Under the pieces are notes generated by a model. The model saw only the letters and a list, made by a program, of their open reading frames with translations, had not been told where the DNA came from and did not search any database. 44,565 nucleotides of DNA from Collinsella sp. GTDB taxonomy: Bacteria > Actinomycetota > Coriobacteriia > Coriobacteriales > Coriobacteriaceae. The stretch spans positions 1-44,565 of the forward strand of contig DXZU01000024.1 of the NCBI GenBank assembly GCA_019419525.1. Reading direction: 5' to 3'. The position numbers were made by a program, and so were the translations under genes. Shown here piece after piece: positions 1-8,200 of this stretch; the first letter of the stretch is position 1; each line of letters begins with the position of its first letter.

Positions 1-23
1 CTGCGGAAACGCGGGGACCGTTC

Positions 24-51
24 AGGCTGTTGCGTTGAGATTGAAAATCAA
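24..51 (-). promoter_or_regulatory. Iron-box-like element, left edge
   Basis: Read on the minus strand, this 28-bp stretch is 23/28 identical to a plus-strand stretch at 44514-44541. Its core (36-50) resembles a degenerate 7-1-7 Fur box, and both copies end in GCAACAGCCT. It points out of the window to the left, so it would control a minus-strand gene beyond the edge. The similarity is seen directly; the link to Fur is inference. Confidence 0.4.
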
Positions 52-106
52 CCTATGTTTACCCGATGCCCGGCGATAGCCCAACAGCCCGCCAAAACAA
101 AGCGCC

Positions 107-1174
107 CTAAACGGTAGGTTCAATCCCCAGGTGCTCAAAGGTGCGAAGGGTTGCCTGACGGCCCTGCGGCGTACGAATCATCAACCCGCACTGCAGCAAA
201 TAGGGCTCATAGACATCCTCGAGCGTGCCCGGGTCCTCGCCCACCGCGCTGGCAAGGGTCGTAAGTCCTACGGCACGACCGGAGAACGTCTTAGCGAGTG
301 TCTCCAAAATGCGAATATCCATCCAGTCCAGACCAAGCTCATCGATCTCGAAGAACTCGAGCGCCTGGCGGCAGATATCGAGCTCGATAGGGCCGTTGCC
401 GCGCACCTGTGCGTAATCGCGCACGCGCTTGAGCAGGCGGTTGGCAAGACGTGGCGTGCCGCGCGAACGCGAGCCGATCTCGAGCGCACTGGGGTGGTCG
501 ATCGTCACGCCCAGGATGGACGCCGAGCGCGTCACAATCTGCGCGAGTTCTTCGACCGTGTAGTAATCCAGGCGATATGAAATGCCAAAGCGGTCGCGCA
601 GCGGGCCAGTCAACATACCCGAGCGGGTCGTTGCCGCCACCAGCGTAAACTTGGGGATATCCAGGCGAATCGAGCGCGCCGCCGGACCCTTGCCAATCAC
701 GATATCGAGGGCAAAGTCCTCCATCGCGGGGTACAGGACTTCCTCGACCGAACGGTTGAGGCGGTGGATCTCGTCGATAAACAGCACATCACCCGGCTGC
801 AGATTGGTAAGGATGGCCGCCAGGTCGCCCGTGCGCGCGATGGCGGGGCCACTCGTGGTCTTGATCTGAGCGCCCAGCTCGTTGGCGATAACGGTGGCCA
901 GCGTGGTCTTGCCCAGGCCCGGAGGACCCGAGAAAATCACGTGGTCGAGCGTCTCCCCACGGCTCTGCGCCGCTTCGATCAACACGCGCAGGCTCTGCTT
1001 GATGTGCTCCTGGCCGCAGTAATCGTCCAAGCGCTGGGGGCGCAAAGTGCGGTCGACATCGAGGTCCTCGGCCGTCAGCTCCGAGCCCACCATGCGCTCG
1101 CCGTGCGCCATGGATGCCGCCGGCGAGTTGCCGGGCGTCGCCCACAGGTCCTGAGAGTCATCGGCTTCCCACAT
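107..1174 (-). CDS. ruvB: Holliday junction branch migration ATPase RuvB
   Basis: This is the AAA+ motor that, as a hexamer on each side of RuvA, drives branch migration of Holliday junctions. The protein has Walker A GPPGLGKTT near residue 86, Walker B LFIDEIHRL, the sensor segment ATTRSG and the C-terminal winged helix of the family. About 355 residues is the usual length, although roughly 45 residues precede the conserved LRPQRLDDYCGQ, slightly more than normal. I chose the ATG at 1174 because it overlaps the ruvA stop codon as TGATG, which indicates translational coupling. A GTG one codon upstream and internal ATGs at codons 22 and 28 are alternatives. It is last in ruvC-ruvA-ruvB and should share the LexA-box promoter at 2371-2414. 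No terminator is obvious downstream. Confidence 0.97.
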   Translation of the reverse strand: MWEADDSQDLWATPGNSPAASMAHGERMVGSELTAEDLDVDRTLRPQRLDDYCGQEHIKQSLRVLIEAAQSRGETLDHVIFSGPPGLGKTTLATVIANELGAQIKTTSGPAIARTGDLAAILTNLQPGDVLFIDEIHRLNRSVEEVLYPAMEDFALDIVIGKGPAARSIRLDIPKFTLVAATTRSGMLTGPLRDRFGISYRLDYYTVEELAQIVTRSASILGVTIDHPSALEIGSRSRGTPRLANRLLKRVRDYAQVRGNGPIELDICRQALEFFEIDELGLDWMDIRILETLAKTFSGRAVGLTTLASAVGEDPGTLEDVYEPYLLQCGLMIRTPQGRQATLRTFEHLGIEPTV

Positions 1175-1794
1175 CACGCATCCATTCCGAGTCGCTTAAG
1201 CGCCGCGCCGAGCAGATCCTCGACACGCATATCCTGCCCATCATACCCGCTCAGAGCGACATCGGTCTCCTGCGGGCTAAAGCCCATGGAAAGGAGTGCC
1301 GCACGGGCGTCATCGATCGCCGAAGGAGCGGCGGCGGGCACGGGCATCGCAACCTGACCGGGGATGGCATCGACCGGCACAAAGCCCTTGTCCTTGGCAA
1401 AGGTGCTCTTGAGCTCCAAGATGAGGCGCTGGGCGGTCTTTTTGCCCACGCCGGGCACCTTGGCCATGCCCTTGTCGTCCTCGGCCATCACCAGGGAATA
1501 CAGCTGTCCCACGGTATAGGTGGAAAGTACGGCGAGCGCCAAGCGCGGGCCAACGCCCGAGACGGACACGAGCCGGTCGAACATCGTGCGCTCATCCTTT
1601 GAAGAAAAACCGAAAAGTGTCATGGCGTCCTCGCGCACCTGCATACGCGTGTAGAGGCGGACCTCGCCGCCGGGCGTCGGCAACGTGGCCGTAGTGCTGC
1701 CCGAGATGCCGAGTTCAAAGCCAACGCCCGACACGTCGACGACGGCCGAGCTCATCGTGGCCTCGACAAGCGTTCCATGGAGCTGGGAAATCAT
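1174..1794 (-). CDS. ruvA: Holliday junction DNA helicase subunit RuvA
   Basis: RuvA is the tetrameric DNA-binding subunit that holds the four-way junction and loads RuvB. The 206-residue protein starts MISQLHGTLVEA. It has an N-terminal OB-fold, two helix-hairpin-helix motifs (VSGVGPRLALAVLS and VPGVGKKTAQRLI, about residues 75-125), an acidic and proline-rich linker, and the small C-terminal domain (ALLSMGFSPQETDVAL) that contacts RuvB. The reading frame extends 28 codons further upstream, but that part lies inside ruvC. The ATG at 1794 overlaps the ruvC stop codon by one base, as at the ruvA-ruvB junction. Confidence 0.96.
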   Translation of the reverse strand: MISQLHGTLVEATMSSAVVDVSGVGFELGISGSTTATLPTPGGEVRLYTRMQVREDAMTLFGFSSKDERTMFDRLVSVSGVGPRLALAVLSTYTVGQLYSLVMAEDDKGMAKVPGVGKKTAQRLILELKSTFAKDKGFVPVDAIPGQVAMPVPAAAPSAIDDARAALLSMGFSPQETDVALSGYDGQDMRVEDLLGAALKRLGMDA

Positions 1795-2315
1795 CAGTAT
1801 CCGGTTCCTCTCTGTTGATAGAACTCGCCACCGGTAAGGGCACGGGTGCGGCTGAGGTTTACGTGGCAGATGGCGCAAGCCAGGGCATCGGCGGCATGGT
1901 CGGGATGCGGGTCGTGGTCGAGCTGCGTGAGCGTACGAACCATATACGCGACCTGCCGTTTGTCCGCGGCTCCGGTGCCCACAACAGCCTGCTTAATCTG
2001 CATAGGCGTGTACTCGCCAATCTCGAGCGCGCATTCCGAAAGCGCCACGAGCGCGGCACCGCGGGCATGCGCCGTAGGGATGGCCGAGCGAACGTTGGCG
2101 CCAAAGTAAATGCTCTCGATGGCAGCGGTATCGGGTCGATAACGCTCCACGACGCCCTTGAGGTCGCGGGCGATATGCGACAGGCGCACCGCGAGCGGAC
2201 TACCCGCGCTGGTCTCGATGCAGCCATAGGCACGGCAGCGAACCTCGCCACGCCGCTCCTCGATAATCCCCCAACCCGTATGAGCCAAACCGGGGTCAAT
2301 GCCCAAGATAACCAA
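1794..2315 (-). CDS. ruvC: Crossover junction endodeoxyribonuclease RuvC
   Basis: RuvC is the dimeric, metal-dependent resolvase that nicks Holliday junctions handled by RuvAB. The acidic active site is visible: Asp in ILGIDPG at residue 7, Glu in IESIYFG, and the C-terminal Asp cluster in HPDHAADALACA. I set the start at a TTG (2315) because AGGGGAGG at 2321-2328 lies at ideal distance from it and the protein then begins MVILGIDPG, as the family does. An ATG 7 codons upstream (2336) is possible, but the ribosome binding site would then fall inside the gene. It is the first gene of ruvC-ruvA-ruvB. The usual neighbour yebC is absent on the upstream side. Confidence 0.95.
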   Translation of the reverse strand: MVILGIDPGLAHTGWGIIEERRGEVRCRAYGCIETSAGSPLAVRLSHIARDLKGVVERYRPDTAAIESIYFGANVRSAIPTAHARGAALVALSECALEIGEYTPMQIKQAVVGTGAADKRQVAYMVRTLTQLDHDPHPDHAADALACAICHVNLSRTRALTGGEFYQQRGTGY

Positions 2316-2370
2316 GCCAACCTCCCCTCGCCACAAGCGCAGCGCAAGACAAGGCCCCGCGCATCATTCA

Positions 2371-2384
2371 CGAACGTCTGTTCT
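2371..2384. promoter_or_regulatory. LexA (SOS) box upstream of ruvCAB
   Basis: The 14 bases CGAACGTCTGTTCT match the Gram-positive/actinobacterial LexA operator CGAAC-N4-GTTCG except for the last base. The site is about 55 bp before the ruvC start and just downstream of a candidate -10, so bound LexA would cover the transcription start. It also lies upstream of the plus-strand RNA candidate, so one operator could affect both directions. Confidence 0.78.
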
Positions 2385-2414
2385 AGAATAACACAACGCT
2401 AGCCCTATAAGTCA
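2385..2414 (-). promoter_or_regulatory. Candidate ruvC promoter
   Basis: On the minus strand, TGACTT (2414-2409) and TATTCT (2390-2385) are separated by 18 bp. This is a moderate sigma-70-type match placed immediately before the LexA box. Confidence 0.45.
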
Positions 2415-2453
2415 GCCGAGATCGAATTGTAGGTTGAGCATACGCAAGCGAGC

Positions 2454-2596
2454 GCCCGCCAGAGCGAGCAAGGTGCCTTGAAAGAGGAGGGCATTGACCT
2501 GGTGGTCATGCCCGACGATTGAAAGGCAGATTGCCGCTCTGGCGGGCCCGCAGCGTCGACTCGTTACGCGGTTTGGCAAAACCGCGTAACCTTTTT
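2454..2596 (+). ncRNA. Candidate structured small RNA with own terminator
   Basis: Both flanking genes are on the minus strand, yet a plus-strand terminator ends here. The plus-strand RNA folds as one long hairpin. It has a 13-bp basal stem (2454-2466 with 2535-2547), a one-base bulge, 4 bp, a 2x2 loop, 6 bp (2474-2479 with 2523-2528), a 9x9 internal region (2480-2488 with 2514-2522), then a 10-bp apical stem with one bulge and loop UGGU. The 9x9 region pairs as three tandem G.A/A.G steps separated by A-U, A-U and G-C pairs. Those pairs exist only in the plus-strand RNA; the other strand would give U/C mismatches. The 5' end and promoter are not clear; TATAAG at 2406-2411 is one possibility. 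It is not a recognisable SRP, 6S, tmRNA or RNase P RNA. Whether it matches a described Rfam motif is unknown to me. Confidence 0.6.
2563..2596 (+). terminator. Intrinsic terminator of the small RNA
   Basis: A perfect 12-bp stem (2563-2574 with 2579-2590), a 4-base loop GGCA and then CTTTTT on the plus strand. The minus strand has no T-tract after the stem, so the terminator acts on plus-strand transcription. Confidence 0.85.
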
Positions 2597-4580
2597 AGTT
2601 CTGGCTAAAGAACGGGAACTGCCTCGGATCCACCGGCGGATGCGGCATCGGCGTGCCCTGGGGTCCACCCTGCGGGCCACCCTGGCCGCCCATCATCTTA
2701 TCGATGGCGTCCTGAACCTCGCCCTCGAACTTTTTCATTCCCTCGTGCAAACGACGTTGACCGTCCTCAGAGCGCAGCTCCTCCATCTGCTCGGGCGAAA
2801 TACCCAGCAGCTCGCCCAGCACGCCCATCATCTCGTTTCGCATGCGCTCGCTCGTATCCTCGTCAGCAAAACGGCGCACCTCGGCGCGCGCCAGCGAATC
2901 GACCGTCATACGCTCCTTGCCGTTAAGCCCCAGGCCGGACCACGCGAGCATGTACGGCCAGGCGCGCTCGACAAACGAACGGGACGAAACGATCGACGCC
3001 GTCGGCAGCATGCGGCGGGCGGCCTCGCCCTGACGCACGAGCATCAGCAGCAGCGAGCAGGCCTCTGGCTTGCCAGCGGCCATCGGGATGTCGTCGAAAG
3101 ATCGATTGCGGTCCACGTGCGCCTCGAGCGCGCCATCGACCTCACCCGGCTCAAGCCCGCCGAGCAGCTGTGCCGCGCGGTCGAGCATATCGACCGGACC
3201 GTCGAGCGTCGAGAGCGCCTGCGCCAGCACTCGCTCCATACAATCTTCCACCGCGTTGAGCGTCACGAGCTCTTGGGGCACCACGGCAGACGTGCGGTTG
3301 CGCACGCGCGCCACAAACTCAAGCGTCGACAGGTACACATCGCCAAAGGGCGCGTAATCACCCTGGTAGCCGCCGCAAAGCGCCGGCGCCGCCAGCGCGT
3401 ACTCGGTTTTGGACAGCGGACTCAACGCCATCGCACCCAGCTCGAGCGCCGTGTCCTCCAGCATGAGGCCCAGCGTGCGAGAGCGCAGGCGCTCGGCGTC
3501 GCCCGCCGACACATCGCGGTCGAGCACGCGCGCGGCATCCGGCGCATCGCGCTCAACCGTGCGAATATGCAGGCGCTCGGCAATGGCGCGAACGGCGGCA
3601 CAGCGAGCAGCCTCGGCCTCCTCCTGCGCCGGCGTAAAGATGCGGTTGCGCCCCAGCACCAGGCCAATCACATTACGTGGGCCCAGAGCGTCGACGGCCA
3701 GCGCCGCCAGCAGGGACGACGGCAAGTCGCCCTCGAGTGCCACCACGGCGCGCGACGCACCGTGGGCCCGGGCGTTGTCGCGCACGGCGAGCACCAGCGC
3801 CTGCCACAGCCACTCCTCGGAACGGAACTCGGGCAGTTCGTGATCTTCCAGGGCATCGAGCATCACGCCGCGCTGAATCTCCTGAACCAGCAGGCTCTCC
3901 TCAAAACACGGCGCTTGGGCCACCACGCGACCGCAGTCGTCGAGCACAAACGAACCGCCGGTATACACCGACTCGTCATAGGCACCGACCGGCGCCATAC
4001 AGGCAAACCACACGCTGCGCTTGGATGCGATCTTGCGGTAGGCGCCGCTGCGAACGGCGGCAATGGCGGCAGTCTCGCGGTCGGTCATGTCAAACGCATT
4101 GAATTGGAAATACGCAATGAGGTCAACACCGGTCGGCAACATCTCGAGTTCGCGGTCCAAGTCAAAAATCACGGCGATGCGCACGCCGTCCACGTCGAAC
4201 ACCGGCGGCGCCCAACGCGTGTCGTTGTTCTCGCCACGCTGCAGGGCAATGCTCGAACGCGCCGGCACCACATGACCGTCCTTGAGCATCATGTAGTCGA
4301 GCAGCGGCTGACCCTCAAACGAAACCGCCGCGGGCACGATGCAGATCATGTCAAGCTCCTGGATGCGCTCGGCGACACCAGTCAAGCCGGCAAGCATGTC
4401 GTGCTCAAAGTCGGCAGCGCCCACCAGGCCACCGGGCATGGCGCCCATAAAGAGCGGAGCCGGAACGCACAGCACGCGCGCCCCGCGCTCGTGGGCCAGA
4501 CGAGCCTGGTCCTCGATGCGGCCGCAAATGCCCTCAATATCACCCAGGCGCATATCGATCTGTGCAAGCGCGAGCTTCAT
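2595..4580 (-). CDS. NAD synthetase-like protein, probably catalytically inactive
   Basis: The length (661 aa) and two-domain layout are those of glutamine-dependent NAD+ synthetase: an N-terminal nitrilase-fold glutaminase (about 1-265) and a C-terminal ammonia-dependent synthetase (about 270-600). The catalytic sites are gone. The glutaminase Glu segment (usually FPEL) reads VPAPLF, the Lys segment (VPK) reads VPARSS, and the Cys segment (usually LICEDLW) reads VIFDLD. In the synthetase half the ATP P-loop SGGIDS is replaced by LEGDLPSS, while the following AALAVDALG is retained, as is a distant form of the late GD-x-APFGD region. A Gly/Pro/Gln tail (about 615-661) follows. The ribosome binding site GGAAAGG precedes the ATG at 4580. 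A structural or regulatory role is possible; I do not assign enzyme activity. Confidence 0.8.
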   Translation of the reverse strand: MKLALAQIDMRLGDIEGICGRIEDQARLAHERGARVLCVPAPLFMGAMPGGLVGAADFEHDMLAGLTGVAERIQELDMICIVPAAVSFEGQPLLDYMMLKDGHVVPARSSIALQRGENNDTRWAPPVFDVDGVRIAVIFDLDRELEMLPTGVDLIAYFQFNAFDMTDRETAAIAAVRSGAYRKIASKRSVWFACMAPVGAYDESVYTGGSFVLDDCGRVVAQAPCFEESLLVQEIQRGVMLDALEDHELPEFRSEEWLWQALVLAVRDNARAHGASRAVVALEGDLPSSLLAALAVDALGPRNVIGLVLGRNRIFTPAQEEAEAARCAAVRAIAERLHIRTVERDAPDAARVLDRDVSAGDAERLRSRTLGLMLEDTALELGAMALSPLSKTEYALAAPALCGGYQGDYAPFGDVYLSTLEFVARVRNRTSAVVPQELVTLNAVEDCMERVLAQALSTLDGPVDMLDRAAQLLGGLEPGEVDGALEAHVDRNRSFDDIPMAAGKPEACSLLLMLVRQGEAARRMLPTASIVSSRSFVERAWPYMLAWSGLGLNGKERMTVDSLARAEVRRFADEDTSERMRNEMMGVLGELLGISPEQMEELRSEDGQRRLHEGMKKFEGEVQDAIDKMMGGQGGPQGGPQGTPMPHPPVDPRQFPFFSQN

Positions 4581-4616
4581 GGCTCAGCCCTTTCCGTCGT
4601 AAACCATCGAAATCGT

Positions 4617-4651
4617 AGTAAAAGCGCCGCCCGCATGATGCAGTCGGCGCT
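4617..4651 (-). terminator. Terminator after superoxide reductase
   Basis: Minus-strand stem AGCGCCG/CGGCGCT (4651-4645 with 4629-4623), with a smaller internal TGCAT/ATGC pairing, followed by TTTTACT. Confidence 0.6.
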
Positions 4652-4697
4652 CGCATGTGCATATGCTAGCTATGATACCCCGAGCGGGGGCGCGCTC

Positions 4698-5060
4698 CTA
4701 GAACGTCGCGGACCACAGCCCGTGCAGGTTGCAGTAGGCATAGACGGTACCGGTCTTGGAACCGCCGGCAAAAAACGTCGCGGGCTTCATGCCGGGCTCA
4801 AGGTAATGGACCTCTAAGCGGCCCTCGGCCTCAAGGGCGATCCACTCAATATAGTGCTCGGGCAGGCTGGGGTGCTCGACCGAGCCAACGCGTGCGCGAA
4901 TCACGTGACCGTCGCGCTCGGTCTCGACAACAGGCACGTGCTTCTCGTGCGCCGCGTCCTCAGTGTTTGCGGTCAGTTCCGTGCAACCGGCAGGGGTTGC
5001 AACGTCGTTGCCAAGGGCGGCAATGAGCTTACCGTCGGGGTCCTTAAAGAATTTCGCCAT
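4698..5060 (-). CDS. Superoxide reductase (desulfoferrodoxin-like, class II)
   Basis: This is a cytosolic non-heme iron protein that reduces superoxide to peroxide, a typical anaerobe defence. The 120-residue protein has the Fe-binding set of the neelaredoxin/desulfoferrodoxin C-terminal domain: EKHVP, EHPSLPEHYIEW and the C-terminal CNLHGLW giving four His and one Cys. The N-terminal 40 residues keep the shape of the desulforedoxin domain but only one of its four Cys (TPAGCTELTANT), so the first iron centre is lost. The ATG at 5060 has GGAGAAC in front of it; the reading frame extends 47 codons upstream without family similarity. It stands alone between the SNF2 helicase and the NAD-synthetase-like gene and has its own terminator. 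Confidence 0.9.
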   Translation of the reverse strand: MAKFFKDPDGKLIAALGNDVATPAGCTELTANTEDAAHEKHVPVVETERDGHVIRARVGSVEHPSLPEHYIEWIALEAEGRLEVHYLEPGMKPATFFAGGSKTGTVYAYCNLHGLWSATF

Positions 5061-5210
5061 GATGTTCTCCTTTGCTGACGTGCCAATGTTCTTGATGGTT
5101 CTTATGCCCAAAGGCAGACAAACCATCCACGGCATTGCAAATGAACACATAACGGGCGGGGACGATGGGGCAGCGTGCGCTATCCGCCCTGGCGGCCCCA
5201 CCCGAGCGGG

Positions 5211-8200
5211 TTAGCGCCCGTCGCCGCCCAGCAGCGCCAGAACATCTTCGCGGGTAAACAGCGCCGAGGAGATGCCGTCGCCGCCGAGCACGCTGTTGAC
5301 CAGGTCGCGTTTGGACTCCTGCATCTGCATGATGCGCTCCTCGATCGTGTCCTTGGCGATGAGCTTGTACACGGTCACGGTATGTTGCTGGCCAATACGA
5401 TGCGCGCGGTCGGTCGCTTGGTCCTGCGCCGCCACGTTCCACCACGGGTCGTAGTGGATGACCACGTCGGCCGCCGTCAGGTTAAGGCCCACGCCGCCCG
5501 CCTTGAGCGAAATCAAAAAGACCGGAACCTCGCCCGCTTGGAACTGCGCGACCATCTTGGCGCGGCTCTCCTTAGACGAAGCGCCCGTGAGCTTAAGGAA
5601 GGCGATGTCCTCCTTGGCCAAGCGCTTACCGATGATATCGAGCATACCTGTAAACTGGCTGAACAACAGGATGCGATGCCCGCCGTCGAGTGCGCCGTGC
5701 ACGAGCTCCATACACGTATCGAGCTTGGCGCTCCCCGCCTTGTAATCCTCGTAGTGTAGACGCGGGTCGCAGCAGATCTGGCGCAGCTTGGTGAGCTCGG
5801 CGAGCACCTTGAGCTTGTCCTTCTTAAACTCCCCAGCCTCGCGGTGCTGCACCTGCTGGGCGATGCGGTCCTGGTTGGCCAGGTAGAGCTTGCGTTGCTC
5901 GCCGGTAAGCTGTGCCATGACGGTGTCCTCGATCTTCTCGGGCAGGTCGGCCACCACGTCTTCCTTAACACGGCGCAGCACAAACGGCGACACGAGCGCC
6001 TGCAGGCGAGCGGCGCTATCGCCCTCGGCATGCTCGACGGGGCTCTCAAAGCGCTTGGCAAACGACTCGCGCGTCCCCAAAAGGCCCGGCATCAAAAAGT
6101 CGAAGATGCTCCAAAGCTCGGACAAGCGGTTTTCGATGGGCGTGCCCGTCAGGGCAAAGCGCACGCCGGCAGGCAGGCGCTTTGCGGCGCGCGCCACCTG
6201 CGTGAGCGGGTTTTTAATGTACTGGGCCTCATCGAGCACCACGCGGGCAAAATCCTGCTCGACGTACTCGTCGATATCGCGCCGCATAAGATCATACGAC
6301 GTCACAACCACGCTATGCTCGGCCACGCCGGCAATCTGTACACGACGTTGAGCTTTGGCGCCCACGATGGCGCACACATCGAGCGACGGGGCAAAGCGCT
6401 CCAGCTCGGCGGTCCAGTTGTACACGAGTGAGGCCGGGCATACCACGAGCGTGGGCTTGGTGTCCCCCGCCTCCACGCGCGCCAGAATATGCGCAATCAT
6501 CTGGAGCGTTTTGCCCAGGCCCATGTCGTCGGCCAAGATGCCGCCAAGGCCCAGGTGTTCGAGCGAGCCGAGCCACTGGTATCCGTCGACCTGGTAGCCG
6601 CGCATCGTTGCCTTGAGCGAGGCGGGTACCGTAAAGTCCATCTTGCCGAGCGTGTCCAGGCGCTCGACGGTGCGGCGGAACGCGGCGTCGCGATCGGCCT
6701 CGAGCGCCGGCGTGCGCGCGAGCATGCTATCGACAAAAAGGGTGCTCGACGCGGGAAGCGACACGCCGTCGAGCAGGTCGACGGCATCGACACCCAGATC
6801 TTCGGCAAGGCCAAACGCGGCGCGCGCTCCCTCATCCAGGCGCACGATGTCGCCGGACGTCAGGCGCGCAAACGTCTGGTGGCGCTTGTACGAATCGAGA
6901 TAGACGGCAAGGTCCGCGGCCGAAAGCCCGCTCGCGCCCAGCTCGACGTCGAGCAGGTTACTCTTGACGGTCGCACGCACCGAAAGCTTGGGCGCAGGGC
7001 GGACCGAGACCTGGCGCAGACGGTCACTGAGCATGACCTCACCCAGCTCGGACAGGGCGGACAGACCCTCGGTCAGCAGGCAGAACAAGCTCTCATCATC
7101 GCGCTCCTCAAACGCCAGACCGCCCTCGCGAAAATCGAAGTACAGGGCCGCCGTATCCATAACGCGAAACTCCGCCACCGTATCGCGGGGCGGCACGCCG
7201 GGGCGCTGCTCTTCAAAGGGACTGCCCGGAGCGCCCAGGCTAAAGAGATCCGCCGACCAGTCGCCGTAGGTAACCGTAATCTTGCAGGTCACGAGCCCAT
7301 CGTCGACGCCGATTGCCATGGCAAAGCTCGGCTCGGGCGCCACGGTATCGAGCGCGGCGGGCGCGGTGAGGTCGGTATAGTCGCGCAAAATGGGCAGCGC
7401 CATACGGCAGAACTCACCCACCTGCTCGGCGGCAATATGGGCGGGCGTGCGGCACGGCAGCAAGCGCGACAAAAAAGGTGCGGCATGCTGAGCAAATGCA
7501 GCGTCGGTACGGCGCGCGCGGCGCGTGTCAACCAAGTAGGCGGCATCGCCCGACGCAAAGCAGTACATATCGGCGGGCAGGCGCAGGTCATAGCTACCAC
7601 AGGCCGCCGGCGCGATTTTGGCAGCAAGAAGTGGTGGGCGCTTAGCGGACGCCTCGTCCTCCCCTTGCGGAGACAGCTCAACCGCCACGTCGTAGGTGCG
7701 ATGCGTCGTCATCCCCCGCGACCAGGCGGGCTCAAAGGAGATGGTCTGGCCGCGCAGCAGGTCCAGCACATATACGATGCTATGCTCGGACAGCGGCAAC
7801 TGACGCTCGGCAACAAAACCGCTGCGGGCAAAGTCGTACGACGCCGAACGCGAGCTTGTGATGTCATCGAGATAGGCAACTGTCGTCACAACAAGGTTGA
7901 GCAGCTTTGCCGATGTTTCGTCAAAGGCCTCAGGTGAATGGACAAACGTGAGCTTCTTGCCATAGGAGAACGTGCCGCCGCGCACGTAGGCATCGGCCAT
8001 GCCGTCGATGTCCTTGACCACGTAGGAGACCGATCCACAGCGAATGCGGAACTCGAGCGCCCAGCTAAAGCGGTCAGCGAACAGCGGATTGTAGTACGGC
8101 ACCAACGAGGGCTCCAACGCCGCTTTGGGGGCGTCGGGATCAACGGCACCGGCAAGCTTGCGGCGCATGCTCGCCAGCTCATCCATGCGCGCGTCCGAAA

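Noticed and set aside
2454..2547. Hairpin RNA as SRP RNA or 6S RNA
   Set aside because: It lacks the conserved SRP domain IV loops and GGAA-type tetraloop, and lacks the large central bubble and length of 6S RNA.
2640..4817. 725-codon plus-strand frame opposite the NAD-synthetase-like gene
   Set aside because: Same high-GC shadow effect; Arg/His-rich with no domain.
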